From Pyrinomonadaceae bacterium (lineage in GTDB: Bacteria; Acidobacteriota; Blastocatellia; Pyrinomonadales; Pyrinomonadaceae), in the NCBI GenBank assembly GCA_022843305.1, contig JALHNX010000009.1:1-56745 (forward strand): a stretch of DNA of 56,745 bases, in the 5' to 3' direction. Positions 35,709 to 43,568 of this stretch are shown in pieces. Below the pieces are notes generated by a model. It did no database searches and was not told the DNA's origin. It worked only from the letters and a program-made list of their open reading frames with translations. The position numbers and the translations under genes were made by a program. How positions within the stretch are numbered: the first letter of the stretch is position 1; every line of letters begins with the position of its first letter.

Positions 35709-36452
35709 ATGAATTTTACAATCCTGCGTTTCGACCAAATTGACTCAACCAACACCGAAGCCTTGAATCAGGCAAAACGCGGCGCGGATGAAGGTTTATG
35801 CGTCGTCGCGCGGCGGCAAACTGCCGGACGCGGGCGGCACGGACGCGTCTGGGTTTCGGAAAAAGACGCGGGACTTTTTTTCAGCGTCGTTTTGCGCCCG
35901 ACGATTGAAACGCGTTTTTTGCCGCTCGTTACTTTAATGTCGGCGGTTGTGGTTCACGACACGCTCGAAGAGCTTTACGCGATTGACTGCGATATAAAAT
36001 GGGTCAACGATATTCATATTCGCGGCAAAAAAGTTTGCGGAATTTTGGCTGAAACCTGCGAAACGCCGAAAGGTTTGGCGGTCGTCGTCGGCATCGGAAT
36101 CAACCTGAAATCTTCAAATTTTCCGCCCGAAATTGCGGAAACGGCAACCTCGATTGAAGCCGAAACAAACCAAACTCCGAACGCTGAAATCTTACTGCAA
36201 AAGCTGACCTTTTTCTTGTCTGAATTCCGCGATGTTTTGTCTGGCGCGAACGGCGCGGAGAAGATTCGCGCGGAATGGACGCGGCGTTCGTCTTACGCAT
36301 TTGGCAAACGGGTCAGAGTTGTGATAGAAAATGAAACGATTCACGGAATAACACGAGGCATCGAAGAAAACGGCGCATTGCGCGTCGAACTCGATTGCGG
36401 CGAAATCCGCACGATTCACGCGGGCGATGTTGAAAATTTAAGAACAGTTTAG
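35709..36452 (+). CDS. birA: Biotin-[acetyl-CoA carboxylase] ligase
   Basis: This 247-residue enzyme activates biotin with ATP and attaches it to the carboxylase carrier protein. It shows the catalytic GRGRHGRVW loop, the KWVNDIHI motif with GILAE, and a C-terminal beta domain. It lacks the N-terminal helix-turn-helix of E. coli BirA, so it is the single-function ligase and not a repressor. No ribosome site is visible, because the upstream 95-bp palindromic element ends 10 nt before the ATG. It is co-oriented with coaX further on, a common cofactor pairing. Confidence 0.93.
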   Translation: MNFTILRFDQIDSTNTEALNQAKRGADEGLCVVARRQTAGRGRHGRVWVSEKDAGLFFSVVLRPTIETRFLPLVTLMSAVVVHDTLEELYAIDCDIKWVNDIHIRGKKVCGILAETCETPKGLAVVVGIGINLKSSNFPPEIAETATSIEAETNQTPNAEILLQKLTFFLSEFRDVLSGANGAEKIRAEWTRRSSYAFGKRVRVVIENETIHGITRGIEENGALRVELDCGEIRTIHAGDVENLRTV

Positions 36453-36615
36453 CCGCCGAGCGCGCAGAGAAAACAAAGATTTTATCGAATTTCTCTTAAA
36501 ACTTCGGGTTTGCGCGGCAAAAACAAGGCGGAAGCAAAATATGAATTGAATTTCGCTCCGCAAGCGTGTAACTTGTAAATAGTCCCATTTTAACATTTGA
36601 ATATTAAATAATTTT

Positions 36616-36939
36616 ATGAATAACGATTTTGATTTTGATAACGAGGATTTAGGTTTTGAAGATTTTGAAAGTGAATTTGACGAGTTTGACGAATTTGAAG
36701 CCGACGACATTTTTGTGCGGACGGCGGTTTTATCGAAAAATAATATGATCGCGCTTTTGTGCGTCAAAACCGCGACCGAAGGCGGCGCGATCTGCCGCGT
36801 TGATCCGCGCGAATCGCAGCCCGCCGTGCAGCTCTACGACGACCCCGAAAAAGCCATCGAATGGTTTAACAAAAGTCTTCGCACAAGCCACGATAACGGC
36901 TGGAAAATCGTCTATGACGGTTTACCGCTGCAAGGATAA
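36616..36939 (+). CDS. Small acidic protein of unknown function
   Basis: This 107-residue protein has an extremely acidic N-terminal third rich in Asp, Glu and Phe (NDFDFDNEDLGFEDFESEFD) followed by a compact globular part (about residues 36-107). No family is recognised. The ATG lies in an AT-rich context without a clear ribosome site. It lies between birA and coaX and is followed by an iterated hairpin. The globular part contains IALLCVKTATEGG and AIEWFNKSLRTSHDNGWKIV, giving a small alpha/beta pattern. It may be a regulator or adaptor, but that is a guess. Confidence 0.7.
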   Translation: MNNDFDFDNEDLGFEDFESEFDEFDEFEADDIFVRTAVLSKNNMIALLCVKTATEGGAICRVDPRESQPAVQLYDDPEKAIEWFNKSLRTSHDNGWKIVYDGLPLQG

Positions 36940-36941
36940 AA

Positions 36942-37035
36942 AAGGGAAAAAGGGAAAAAGGGAAAAAGGAAAGAAGTAAGTTAAGCAGAATTACAATACT
37001 TTTTCCCTTTTCAACTTTTTCCCTTTTTCCCTTTA
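36942..37035. repeat. GGGAAAAA octamer inverted repeat before coaX
   Basis: Three GGGAAAAA units and a GGAAAG (36942-36972) face TTTTTCCC units (37001-37034). The period here is 8, not 7. It ends 7 nt before the coaX start and leaves no room for a normal ribosome site, so it may influence translation. Confidence 0.65.
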
Positions 37036-37041
37036 AAAGCT

Positions 37042-37791
37042 ATGCTTCTCGCAATTGACATCGGCAATTCTTCGACGAAACTCGGCGTTTTCGACCACGA
37101 AAATCTCATCAAACGCCTGATCATTCCGACCATCCGCAGTAAAACCGGCGACGAAATTTACAATACAATTCAAGGTGAGATAAAAGGGCAATTTTCCGCT
37201 GTTGTCATTTCTTCGGTCGTTCCCGAATTGAACGACGCATTCCGCAAGCTCGGCGAAAATCATTTTAATCAAACGCCTTTTTTTGTTGATAACTCTTTAG
37301 ATTTCGGCTTGGAAATCAAATATTTTCCGATTGAAAATCTCGGCGTTGATCGCATCATCGCGGCTTTTGCGGCGGCGGAAAAATACGGCGCGCCGGTGAT
37401 TGTCTGCGATTTCGGCACAGCGACGACGATTGATGCCGTAAATTCCAAAAAAGAATATCTCGGCGGCATCATCACGCCGGGAATCAACACGCTTTCGGAA
37501 GCACTTTTTATTAAAACCTCGAAACTGCCGCGTGTCGAAATCCGCAAACCCGAAACCGTCATCGGTAATTCGACCGCCGGTTCGATTCAATCGGGCATCT
37601 TTTACGGCTACATCGGTTTAACGGAAGGAATTTTAAGCAGAATGATTGCCGAACTCGGCGAAAAGCCGAAAGTTATCGCCACAGGCGGATTTGCGAATTT
37701 GATCGCGGAAAACTGCGATTTGATCGAAACGGTTGACGAGAATCTGATGCTTGACGGATTGCGATTGATTTACGAAAGAACCCGCAAATAA
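37042..37791 (+). CDS. coaX: Type III pantothenate kinase
   Basis: This 249-residue ASKHA-fold kinase phosphorylates pantothenate in the first step of coenzyme A synthesis. It shows the N-terminal DIGNSSTKLGVF phosphate loop, the VDRIIAAFAA and VCDFGTATTIDAV motifs and GGIITPGI. Length is typical. Type III enzymes do not share the feedback inhibition by CoA of type I. The gene lies after birA and the acidic protein, consistent with a cofactor cluster, and is convergent with the secreted FG-GAP-type genes. Confidence 0.94.
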   Translation: MLLAIDIGNSSTKLGVFDHENLIKRLIIPTIRSKTGDEIYNTIQGEIKGQFSAVVISSVVPELNDAFRKLGENHFNQTPFFVDNSLDFGLEIKYFPIENLGVDRIIAAFAAAEKYGAPVIVCDFGTATTIDAVNSKKEYLGGIITPGINTLSEALFIKTSKLPRVEIRKPETVIGNSTAGSIQSGIFYGYIGLTEGILSRMIAELGEKPKVIATGGFANLIAENCDLIETVDENLMLDGLRLIYERTRK

Positions 37792-37808
37792 ATTCTTTTT
37801 TTATAAGT

Positions 37809-38594
37809 TTAAACGCCGCAGTTGGTTTCCAGCATTTTTATTTCGACGGCTTTGTCGGTAATTTCATAAACGCCCGCGCCGCTTCCCTCGTAATATTCGC
37901 CGAATTGGACGATTTCCATTTTGCCGTCGCCGTTCAGGTCGGCGATCGCGGCAATTTCAAAACGGCTCGGCGCACCGAATTCGATATTCTTTTTGATGTA
38001 TTCTTCGGCGATCATAATGTTTTTCGCTTTTCCGCCAACAATTTTTCTGACCAGCAGAAACGAATAATCGCCCGCTTTCGCGCCCGGCGCGATCTTTCCG
38101 CCGTAGGAACTCGCGGTTAAAACCACTTCGTCCGTGCCGTCGCCGTCGAGATCAACTTTGACGGCTTGCTCGATTACTGCTTTCGACTTCGGCAAACCTT
38201 TCGCGCGCAGAATACTTGAAACGATTGTCAGATACGTTTTGTCGTTTAAGTTTATCGCCCGCGGCGTTCGCGGCACGGGATTCCACGTGCGCGATGTGCC
38301 GATGCCGATTCCCTGCTGGCGTTCGAGTTCGGTGTTCGCATAATAAAATTCTTCGCAAGGCGCATCGGGCGCTTCGATTGTCGCGGTCAATTCGCCGGTT
38401 TTGCCCGTGATGCCGAAAATCGAATAGCTCTGTTTGCCGTTTAATTTCCCGAAAGTCGTTTTCGCGTCCAGATATTTGCCGTTTTCAACTCCGCCCAAAA
38501 GTCCGCCGCTTTTTAATTCGATAATCGGCACGACCTGCGCGTTTAGCGAAAGCGCAAACAAAATTGTTACTAAAATAGTTGTTAATATTTTCAC
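37809..38594 (-). CDS. Exported protein with calcium-loop repeats (paralogue A)
   Basis: This 261-residue protein has a signal peptide (MKILTTILVTILFALSLNAQ). It shares with its neighbour the segment LLGGVENGKYLDAKTTFGK. Two Asp-rich loops, DLDGDGTDEVVL and DLNGDGKMEIVQ, resemble FG-GAP/VCBS calcium-binding loops. The function is unknown; a surface or periplasmic role is likely. It is a tandem paralogue of the next gene upstream, separated by 13 nt, so the pair probably forms one operon and arose by duplication. Confidence 0.75.
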   Translation of the reverse strand: MKILTTILVTILFALSLNAQVVPIIELKSGGLLGGVENGKYLDAKTTFGKLNGKQSYSIFGITGKTGELTATIEAPDAPCEEFYYANTELERQQGIGIGTSRTWNPVPRTPRAINLNDKTYLTIVSSILRAKGLPKSKAVIEQAVKVDLDGDGTDEVVLTASSYGGKIAPGAKAGDYSFLLVRKIVGGKAKNIMIAEEYIKKNIEFGAPSRFEIAAIADLNGDGKMEIVQFGEYYEGSGAGVYEITDKAVEIKMLETNCGV

Positions 38595-38607
38595 TTTTCC
38601 CTCTTTT

Positions 38608-39435
38608 TCAAGCTCCGCAATAATATGATAAAGCCTTTATTTGTATTAATTTTCCCGCTTTTATCTCAAAAACCTCGATCGAGTGTTCCTCATAACCGAA
38701 AATCGAGACCAGCACTTCCATTTTGCCGTCGCCGTTAAAATCGGCAATTCCCGCAATCGTATATTTGCCGCCGAAATAATCGTCTTTCTTCGTCAGAAAA
38801 TTTCCGCCGACGAGAATGTTCCGCGCCTTTCCGCCGGTCGTTTTTCGCATCATCAAAGCCGAATAAGTTCCGATTGTCGGAGTCAGCGTCGCGTCTTCGA
38901 CGTAATGTTTGGCGACCAGCAAAACTTCTTCCGTGCCGTCGCCGTCAAGATCAACGCGCACGGCTTGTTCAAGTTTGACGGGAATTTTCGCCAAACCTCG
39001 AACACGCAAAACATCGGCGACCGCTTTTTTATAATTCGCGTCCTCAGTGTTTACCGATTGCCATTTTCGCGGCAAAATGTTCCAATTCGCGTTCGCGCCG
39101 ACCGCAAAATTCGCGGCGACATCAACTTCCGAATCGGTAAAATAATTTGTGGGACACGCGCCGGGTCCGGGTTCGACCGCACCTAACGAAAATTCGCCTT
39201 TTGCGCCGGTTTTAAAGTTGAAAAGCGAAAATTTTTCAGTGCCTTTCATTTTCCCGAAGGTCGTTTTCGCGTCCAGAAATTTGCCGTTTTCAACCCCGCC
39301 GAGCAAACTTCCCCAACCGCTTGTCGTAGCCTCTTCGTCTATACTGAACTGCATAATCGGAACGACTGTTTTCTGCGCCGCCGCAAAAACCGTAAAACTC
39401 AATAAAATCAAACTTATTCCGCATAATCTTTTCAT
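38608..39435 (-). CDS. Exported protein with calcium-loop repeats (paralogue B)
   Basis: This 275-residue protein has a signal peptide (MKRLCGISLILLSFTVFAAA). It aligns with the downstream paralogue along its length: LLGGVENGKFLDAKTTFGK, DLDGDGTEEVLLV and DFNGDGKMEVLV. Both end in a short stretch with a conserved cysteine (NCGV or YCGA). The function is unknown. It follows the small repeat protein gene by only 3 nt, so the three genes are probably co-transcribed. Confidence 0.75.
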   Translation of the reverse strand: MKRLCGISLILLSFTVFAAAQKTVVPIMQFSIDEEATTSGWGSLLGGVENGKFLDAKTTFGKMKGTEKFSLFNFKTGAKGEFSLGAVEPGPGACPTNYFTDSEVDVAANFAVGANANWNILPRKWQSVNTEDANYKKAVADVLRVRGLAKIPVKLEQAVRVDLDGDGTEEVLLVAKHYVEDATLTPTIGTYSALMMRKTTGGKARNILVGGNFLTKKDDYFGGKYTIAGIADFNGDGKMEVLVSIFGYEEHSIEVFEIKAGKLIQIKALSYYCGA

Positions 39436-39438
39436 TTT

Positions 39439-39861
39439 TTATTTTGCGTCCTTAAAGAAAAAGAAGAAAAACGCGGCGGCGTGTTCGGCTTTGACACTTT
39501 TTAGGAAGCCGATCGTGCGGCGCGACGAATCTTCGACCGAACCGTTTGAATTGACGTAGCCGATGGTCGAGCGGCTCGCATTTTCGACCGAACCGTTCGA
39601 GTTTATATAACCGATCGTCGAACGGCTCGCATTCTCGACGCGCCCGTTTTCCAGAATATAACCGATCGTCGAACGGCTGCTGTTTTCGACCCGTCCATTT
39701 TCCAAGATGTAACCGATGGTCGAACGGCTCTTGTTTTCAACCGTTCCGCTCGAAGAAATGTAACCGATGGTCGAACGGCTCGCGTTTTCGATGGTTTGCG
39801 CGGAAACCGTCGCGCCGAAACAAAAAGCAATCAAAGCGATTGCCCTTATTACTTTTAACAT
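39439..39861 (-). CDS. Small exported protein of six 17-residue beta repeats
   Basis: This 140-residue protein has a signal peptide ending near VSAQ, then six copies of a 17-residue unit of the form VENASRSTIGYINSNGS, and a short hydrophobic tail with six phenylalanines. The DNA carries matching 51-bp tandem repeats. Short Gly/Asn/Ile strand repeats like these recall the beta-flower proteins described from structure predictions. That assignment is from memory and the fold is inferred. It sits just upstream of the two calcium-loop paralogues and just downstream of a papain-like protease gene. Confidence 0.75.
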   Translation of the reverse strand: MLKVIRAIALIAFCFGATVSAQTIENASRSTIGYISSSGTVENKSRSTIGYILENGRVENSSRSTIGYILENGRVENASRSTIGYINSNGSVENASRSTIGYVNSNGSVEDSSRRTIGFLKSVKAEHAAAFFFFFFKDAK

Positions 39862-39868
39862 ATTTTAT

Positions 39869-40381
39869 TTAAAAACTATCCGGCACATACAGAAACACGG
39901 TTTCGACATCGCTGCCCGTGTCGCGTGTGCTGACCGATTTACCCGACAGATACCAATCCGTCAGACTTCGCCATTCGATTTTGCCGACATTGACCGGCGC
40001 GGGATCGTAAACCAAAAGCTGATAGCCGAGACCCGGAAAATTCATAATTCCGGCAATGACGACGATATGCGTTTTGCCGTTGACCCAAAGCGGTCCGTAT
40101 TGCTTGAGCCAGCCTTCGATTGCGTCGGTTGTCGGTGTCATCGGCGGAATCGCTTCGAGACCGATGCGTTTCGCCATTTTAATGATTTGCGGATTCTGGA
40201 TTCCGTTATTGTCGTCCCTGATTTTCGCGCATTCGGCATCCAGTTCGGGCGGAATCAAACCTGATATTGATTGCTGTCTTTGCTCCATTTTCCACGTAAT
40301 TAACATCTGTGCGCTCGCATACCAGCAACTCATATTTAAGTTTTGCGGTATCAGCGTCATTCCCTGCACAACATAAGCCAT
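39869..40381 (-). CDS. Papain-like cysteine protease (AvrRpt2/C70-like)
   Basis: This 170-residue protein looks like a compact papain-fold peptidase. The nucleophile is the Cys of NMSCWYAS, the His is in GKTHIVVIAG, and the acid is probably in VYDPAP, in the order Cys-His-Asp/Asn. An oxyanion Gln precedes the cysteine (IPQNLNMSC). No signal peptide is visible, so it is cytoplasmic or exported by another route. It lies 7 nt upstream of the beta-repeat gene. Family proteins include plant-pathogen effectors but also many bacterial proteins of unknown role; no pathogenic function should be assumed. Confidence 0.72.
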   Translation of the reverse strand: MAYVVQGMTLIPQNLNMSCWYASAQMLITWKMEQRQQSISGLIPPELDAECAKIRDDNNGIQNPQIIKMAKRIGLEAIPPMTPTTDAIEGWLKQYGPLWVNGKTHIVVIAGIMNFPGLGYQLLVYDPAPVNVGKIEWRSLTDWYLSGKSVSTRDTGSDVETVFLYVPDSF

Positions 40382-40405
40382 ATTTTTTTCTCCTCATCTG
40401 CGGTT

Positions 40406-40513
40406 TCAGCTCTCAGACGAGGATTCAAAAAACCTTTTGCCCAAATAGTATGCGAAATATATCACCAACCCGATTGCCGCCATAATCAGCATTACCAAAC
40501 CTTCTTTTTTCAT
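40406..40513 (-). pseudogene. Orphaned 3' end of the amino-acid permease gene
   Basis: A 35-codon open frame starting MKKEGLVMLIMAAIGLVIYF and ending at TGA. Its first 40 bp are identical to an internal segment of the permease at 40826-40865, which encodes KEGLVMLIMAAIGL. The simplest reading is that this is the original end of the permease gene, separated from its body by inserted DNA. It could still be translated as a single-helix membrane peptide. Confidence 0.6.
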
Positions 40514-40865
40514 GTTTTCAAGTCGGCTTTTTTGTATTGCTCCTATCAACTGTTGGTTTTTATGTAAACAACTTTATAGGTCATAAAAGTGACAACGATC
40601 AAATGTAAAATCAGCAGGAAACCCTTTAAATTAAAAATAAATAAATTTAGGAGGTCTATAATCAATAAATTTAAGAAGATTACTGCGACTGAAGCCAACA
40701 ATGCCTTCAGAAAATTTGTTTGTGTAAATTTAGATAGTTTCGGGTTAACCGACTGTGAAGTTTTAAGCTCATCATTAAATGTTTTTCTAATTTTATAAAA
40801 GCCATAGGTTATGTAAATATCTAATCCGATTGCCGCCATAATCAGCATTACCAAACCTTCTTTTT
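40470..40865. repeat. 40-bp direct repeat flanking an inserted AT-rich segment
   Basis: The copies at 40470-40509 and 40826-40865 are identical (both start CCGATTGCCGCCATAATCAG). The 316 bp between them is clearly more AT-rich than the neighbouring coding sequence and supplies the last 90 or so codons of the permease. Confidence 0.85.
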
Positions 40866-42081
40866 GATAATCAACCCGCGTCAGCAGCCAGACAATTAAG
40901 ATCAAAGACAAAACCGCCGCCGCGATTCCGAAAGGCGCGGTGTATTTGGCGGGCGGCGCGTCCGCACGCGAACGAAAAACCGGTAAAGACGCGCAGGTAA
41001 CGGCGTAAACCAGCAGACGCGTGATCGTCGCAATCGTCAAAGCCGTAAGGAAAGATGTTTGAATCGTGAAAATAAAAATTACGACCGAAGTTAAAATGAT
41101 CGAAACGTAAGGCGTTTTGAATTGCTTGTGCGTTTTTGCCAGAATCTGCGGCAATTCTTTTTGTTCAGCCATCGCAAACGGGATGCGCGACGAAGCGAGA
41201 TAACCGCCGTTCAGGTTTCCTAAAATCGAAACCAACGCGCCGACGGCGATAAATGCCGCGCCGAAACTTCCCATAAAATTCCCTGCCGCTTCTGCCAGCG
41301 GGCGTTCGGATGTTCCGAGTCCGGGCAAAGTTCCGATGGCGACGATTTGAATAATTATGAACAAAACGGCACAAAAGCCGAGCGCGGTCAGCAGCGCGAA
41401 CGGCACGTTTTTCTGCGGGTCTTTGGTTTCGCCAGCCGGAATGACGGCGGCTTCAAACCCGACGAACGCGTAGATCAAAACCAGCACGGCTTCGGCAAAT
41501 TTTCCGGTTTCGGGTGCTTCGCCGAACGTAAAATTCGCGGGGTTGATAAAAAACATCCCGACGAGGGCGAAAATAAAAAGCGGCACGAGCTTTCCGACCG
41601 TGAAAATATTCGTCATCCAGGTTGACTGGCGAACGCCGATAAAATTGACGACGGAAATCACCAAAACCACCGCACTGACGATAAAATACCGCCAAAAACC
41701 TTCGTTCGCGCCTGCCAAAAAGAAGCCGAGATAAATCAACAGCGCGTTGCAGTTCGTCGCAAAAGTCGTTACGCGAACGACCCAGTAAAGCCAGCCGACC
41801 TCGAAACCGACCGCCGAACCGAACGCTTCCCGCGCATACAGATACATTCCGCCGGTCGTCTCAAAACGGCTCGAAACCTCGGCGAAACAGACGACGATCA
41901 GCCCGACGATCAGCGCGCACGCGACGAACGCGAACAGCGAATAGTTGCCGATCAGTCCCGTAACCTTCGCGGGCAACAGAAAAATTCCCGTGCCGATGAC
42001 CGTATTTACCGCAATCGCCGTCAAATCCCAACGGCTGATGCCGCGAACGAGTTTTTCCCGTGTGTTTTGCTCTTCTTCCAT
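40546..42081 (-). CDS. APC-superfamily amino-acid permease with replaced C-terminus
   Basis: This 511-residue membrane protein has the APC start RGISRWDLTAIAVNTVIGTG and about 12 hydrophobic segments, so it is likely a secondary amino-acid transporter. The segment GFEAAVIPAGETKDPQKNVP is family-typical. Codons up to about residue 420 have the base use of neighbouring genes. The remaining 90 residues are AT-rich and carry two extra hydrophobic segments. They appear to have replaced an original end that now lies downstream as a 35-codon remnant; the ancestral protein would have had about 440 residues. The substrate cannot be told from sequence. Confidence 0.88.
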   Translation of the reverse strand: MEEEQNTREKLVRGISRWDLTAIAVNTVIGTGIFLLPAKVTGLIGNYSLFAFVACALIVGLIVVCFAEVSSRFETTGGMYLYAREAFGSAVGFEVGWLYWVVRVTTFATNCNALLIYLGFFLAGANEGFWRYFIVSAVVLVISVVNFIGVRQSTWMTNIFTVGKLVPLFIFALVGMFFINPANFTFGEAPETGKFAEAVLVLIYAFVGFEAAVIPAGETKDPQKNVPFALLTALGFCAVLFIIIQIVAIGTLPGLGTSERPLAEAAGNFMGSFGAAFIAVGALVSILGNLNGGYLASSRIPFAMAEQKELPQILAKTHKQFKTPYVSIILTSVVIFIFTIQTSFLTALTIATITRLLVYAVTCASLPVFRSRADAPPAKYTAPFGIAAAVLSLILIVWLLTRVDYQKEGLVMLIMAAIGLDIYITYGFYKIRKTFNDELKTSQSVNPKLSKFTQTNFLKALLASVAVIFLNLLIIDLLNLFIFNLKGFLLILHLIVVTFMTYKVVYIKTNS

Positions 42082-42210
42082 TGATGTTTATGAATAATTC
42101 TACTTTTTTAGATAAAACGTCCAAAATATCAGTCAAAGGCTTTGCCTCTAAAATGCTGAAAACCAATTCGAAACCACGCGCACAACGCTAAATATCACGA
42201 AAAAAAAATT

Positions 42211-42400
42211 AATTAATTGAAGACTGTGCGTAATTAAGTATATGTCGCTGCTAGATTTAACACTTTCGGAATAGATGATAGCTGATAACTGATAGATTTA
42301 GAAATGCCAACTCGCACAAGCCCAAATCTCTCATCTATCACTTATCAGCTATTCCGAAGGTTTTTCGCTCTTTTGAATTACGCACAGTCTTCAATTAATT
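42211..42400. mobile_element. 190-bp MITE-like element with perfect 25-bp ends
   Basis: The ends at 42211-42235 and 42376-42400 are perfect complements. Each starts with the self-complementary AATTAATT, which could be an 8-bp target duplication, followed by GAAGACTGTGCGTAATT. Those termini resemble, from memory, IS256-family ends. Inside is another inverted pair (CGGAATAG at 42267 and CTATTCCG at 42349) with period-7 units GATAGCT, GATAACT, GATAGAT. There is no coding capacity. Confidence 0.7.
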
Positions 42401-42469
42401 TGATTTCAAAATGCGGATGATTGCAGGCTTGCCGAATTATGTTTGCAGGTTTCTGCAGATAGCTTGGAC

Positions 42470-42508
42470 AAGACAAGTTTTTCCGTAATTTACGGAAAGA
42501 CTTGTCTT
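42470..42508. repeat. Strong hairpin
   Basis: AAGACAAGTTTTTCCGTAA (42470-42488) is matched by TTACGGAAAGACTTGTCTT (42490-42508) with one mismatch. It lies downstream of the inositol monophosphatase gene. No clear T-run follows on either strand, so a terminator role is uncertain. Confidence 0.6.
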
Positions 42509-42512
42509 AATT

Positions 42513-42702
42513 TTAACGTCAATATTGGATAAGAGCGGAACGCCGTCATCTTGACGGCACACGCCGCTGAAAGCGGTGTAATTTGCCGTGATTTTCTTAA
42601 AACTTGTCAGATAACCATACAGTTTGAGCGTTTTTCAAACGCTGTGCCACCCGCGATGACGGCGTTCCGTCGGGCAATTTCCTTATCCAATATTGACGTT
42701 AA
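42513..42702 (-). repeat. GGAACGCCGTCATC multi-hairpin element, copy 2, nested in a 21-bp inverted repeat
   Basis: The core (42537-42668) is the reverse-complement relative of the element at 31811. It has the same outer arms, the same AGCGTTTTTCAAACGCT hairpin (42627-42643) and a CCGCTGAAAGCGG hairpin. It is flanked by perfect 21-bp inverted repeats TTAACGTCAATATTGGATAAG (42513-42533) and complement (42682-42702), which the other copy largely lacks. Confidence 0.85.
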
Positions 42703-42725
42703 TTCTTGGAATTTTTAGATTGGAA

Positions 42726-43490
42726 CTAACGAAGAACTTCGAGCATTTCGCGGTGGATTAAGCCGTTTGAGCCGCAAATCGGCGGCGAATAAATATTGTA
42801 TTTCTCGCCATTGTAAAATGTTACTTGCCCGCCCGCTTCTTCGATCAGAAGAAGTCCGGCGGCAACGTCCCAAGGATTTAAGCCTTCTTCCCAGAAACCG
42901 TCGAAGCGTCCGCAGGCGACATAAGCCATATCAATCGCCGCCGAACCGTCGCGCCGCACGCCGCGCGAATTCAGCAGAAAATCCGTCAGATGCCGTGCAA
43001 AGTTTTCTTTTTGTTTGAAATCGTATGGAAAACCCGTGACGATCAGCGATTCGCTCAATGATTCGGTTTCGGAAACGCGAATCGGTTTGTTGTTGAGCGT
43101 CGCGCCCTTTCCTTTTTCAGCCGCGAAAAGTTCGTTTCGCGTCGGATCAAAGGTTACGCCGATAACGATTTCGCCGTCGTGTTCGAGCGCGATTGTCACG
43201 CAGAAACACGGATAACCGTGCGCGAAATTCGTCGTCCCGTCGAGCGGGTCAATAATCCATTTCCACGTATTCACGCCGTCCAAGAGAACCGCGTCGCCCG
43301 CTTCTTCCGCAAGGATCGCGTGTTTCGGAAAATAACTTTTGATGCGCTCAATGATGAGTTTTTCCGATGCCAGATCAGCTTCTGTGACGAGGTTGATGTC
43401 GCCTTTTTTGGAAATATTAATTTTCCGCCCGAACTTTTCGAGCAAAATCTGTCCCGCATCACGCGCGGTTTCGATTGCAAAATTCAACAT
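42726..43490 (-). CDS. suhB: Inositol monophosphatase family protein
   Basis: This 254-residue Mg-dependent phosphatase shows the family metal-binding motifs: LAEEAG, the signature WIIDPLDGTTNFAHGYPCFC, and WDVAAGLLLIEEAGG near the C-terminus. Such enzymes hydrolyse inositol 1-phosphate or related sugar phosphates; E. coli SuhB also contributes to rRNA antitermination. The specific substrate cannot be assigned here. It is followed by a 640-bp non-coding stretch packed with repeats (hairpin, multi-hairpin element, MITE-like element) before the permease gene. A heptamer-type hairpin lies upstream, next to its start. Confidence 0.92.
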   Translation of the reverse strand: MLNFAIETARDAGQILLEKFGRKINISKKGDINLVTEADLASEKLIIERIKSYFPKHAILAEEAGDAVLLDGVNTWKWIIDPLDGTTNFAHGYPCFCVTIALEHDGEIVIGVTFDPTRNELFAAEKGKGATLNNKPIRVSETESLSESLIVTGFPYDFKQKENFARHLTDFLLNSRGVRRDGSAAIDMAYVACGRFDGFWEEGLNPWDVAAGLLLIEEAGGQVTFYNGEKYNIYSPPICGSNGLIHREMLEVLR

Positions 43491-43514
43491 ATTTTTAGAT
43501 TAACCACAAATACA

Positions 43515-43550
43515 AAAGGACACAAAGCCGGATAAAACTTTGTGTCCTTT
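43515..43550. repeat. Iterated ACAAA hairpin upstream of suhB
   Basis: AAAGGACACAAAG (43515-43527) and CTTTGTGTCCTTT (43538-43550) are perfect 13-bp complements. Related ACAAATAC and GTGTCTTTGTG units flank them, so the structure extends to about 43505-43562. Confidence 0.7.
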
Positions 43551-43568
43551 GTGTCTTTGTGTTGAAAA

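Noticed and set aside
39500..39840. 51-bp tandem repeats considered as a DNA repeat array
   Set aside because: They are the coding repeats of a single open frame with a signal peptide, and the variation falls on amino-acid-neutral or conservative positions.
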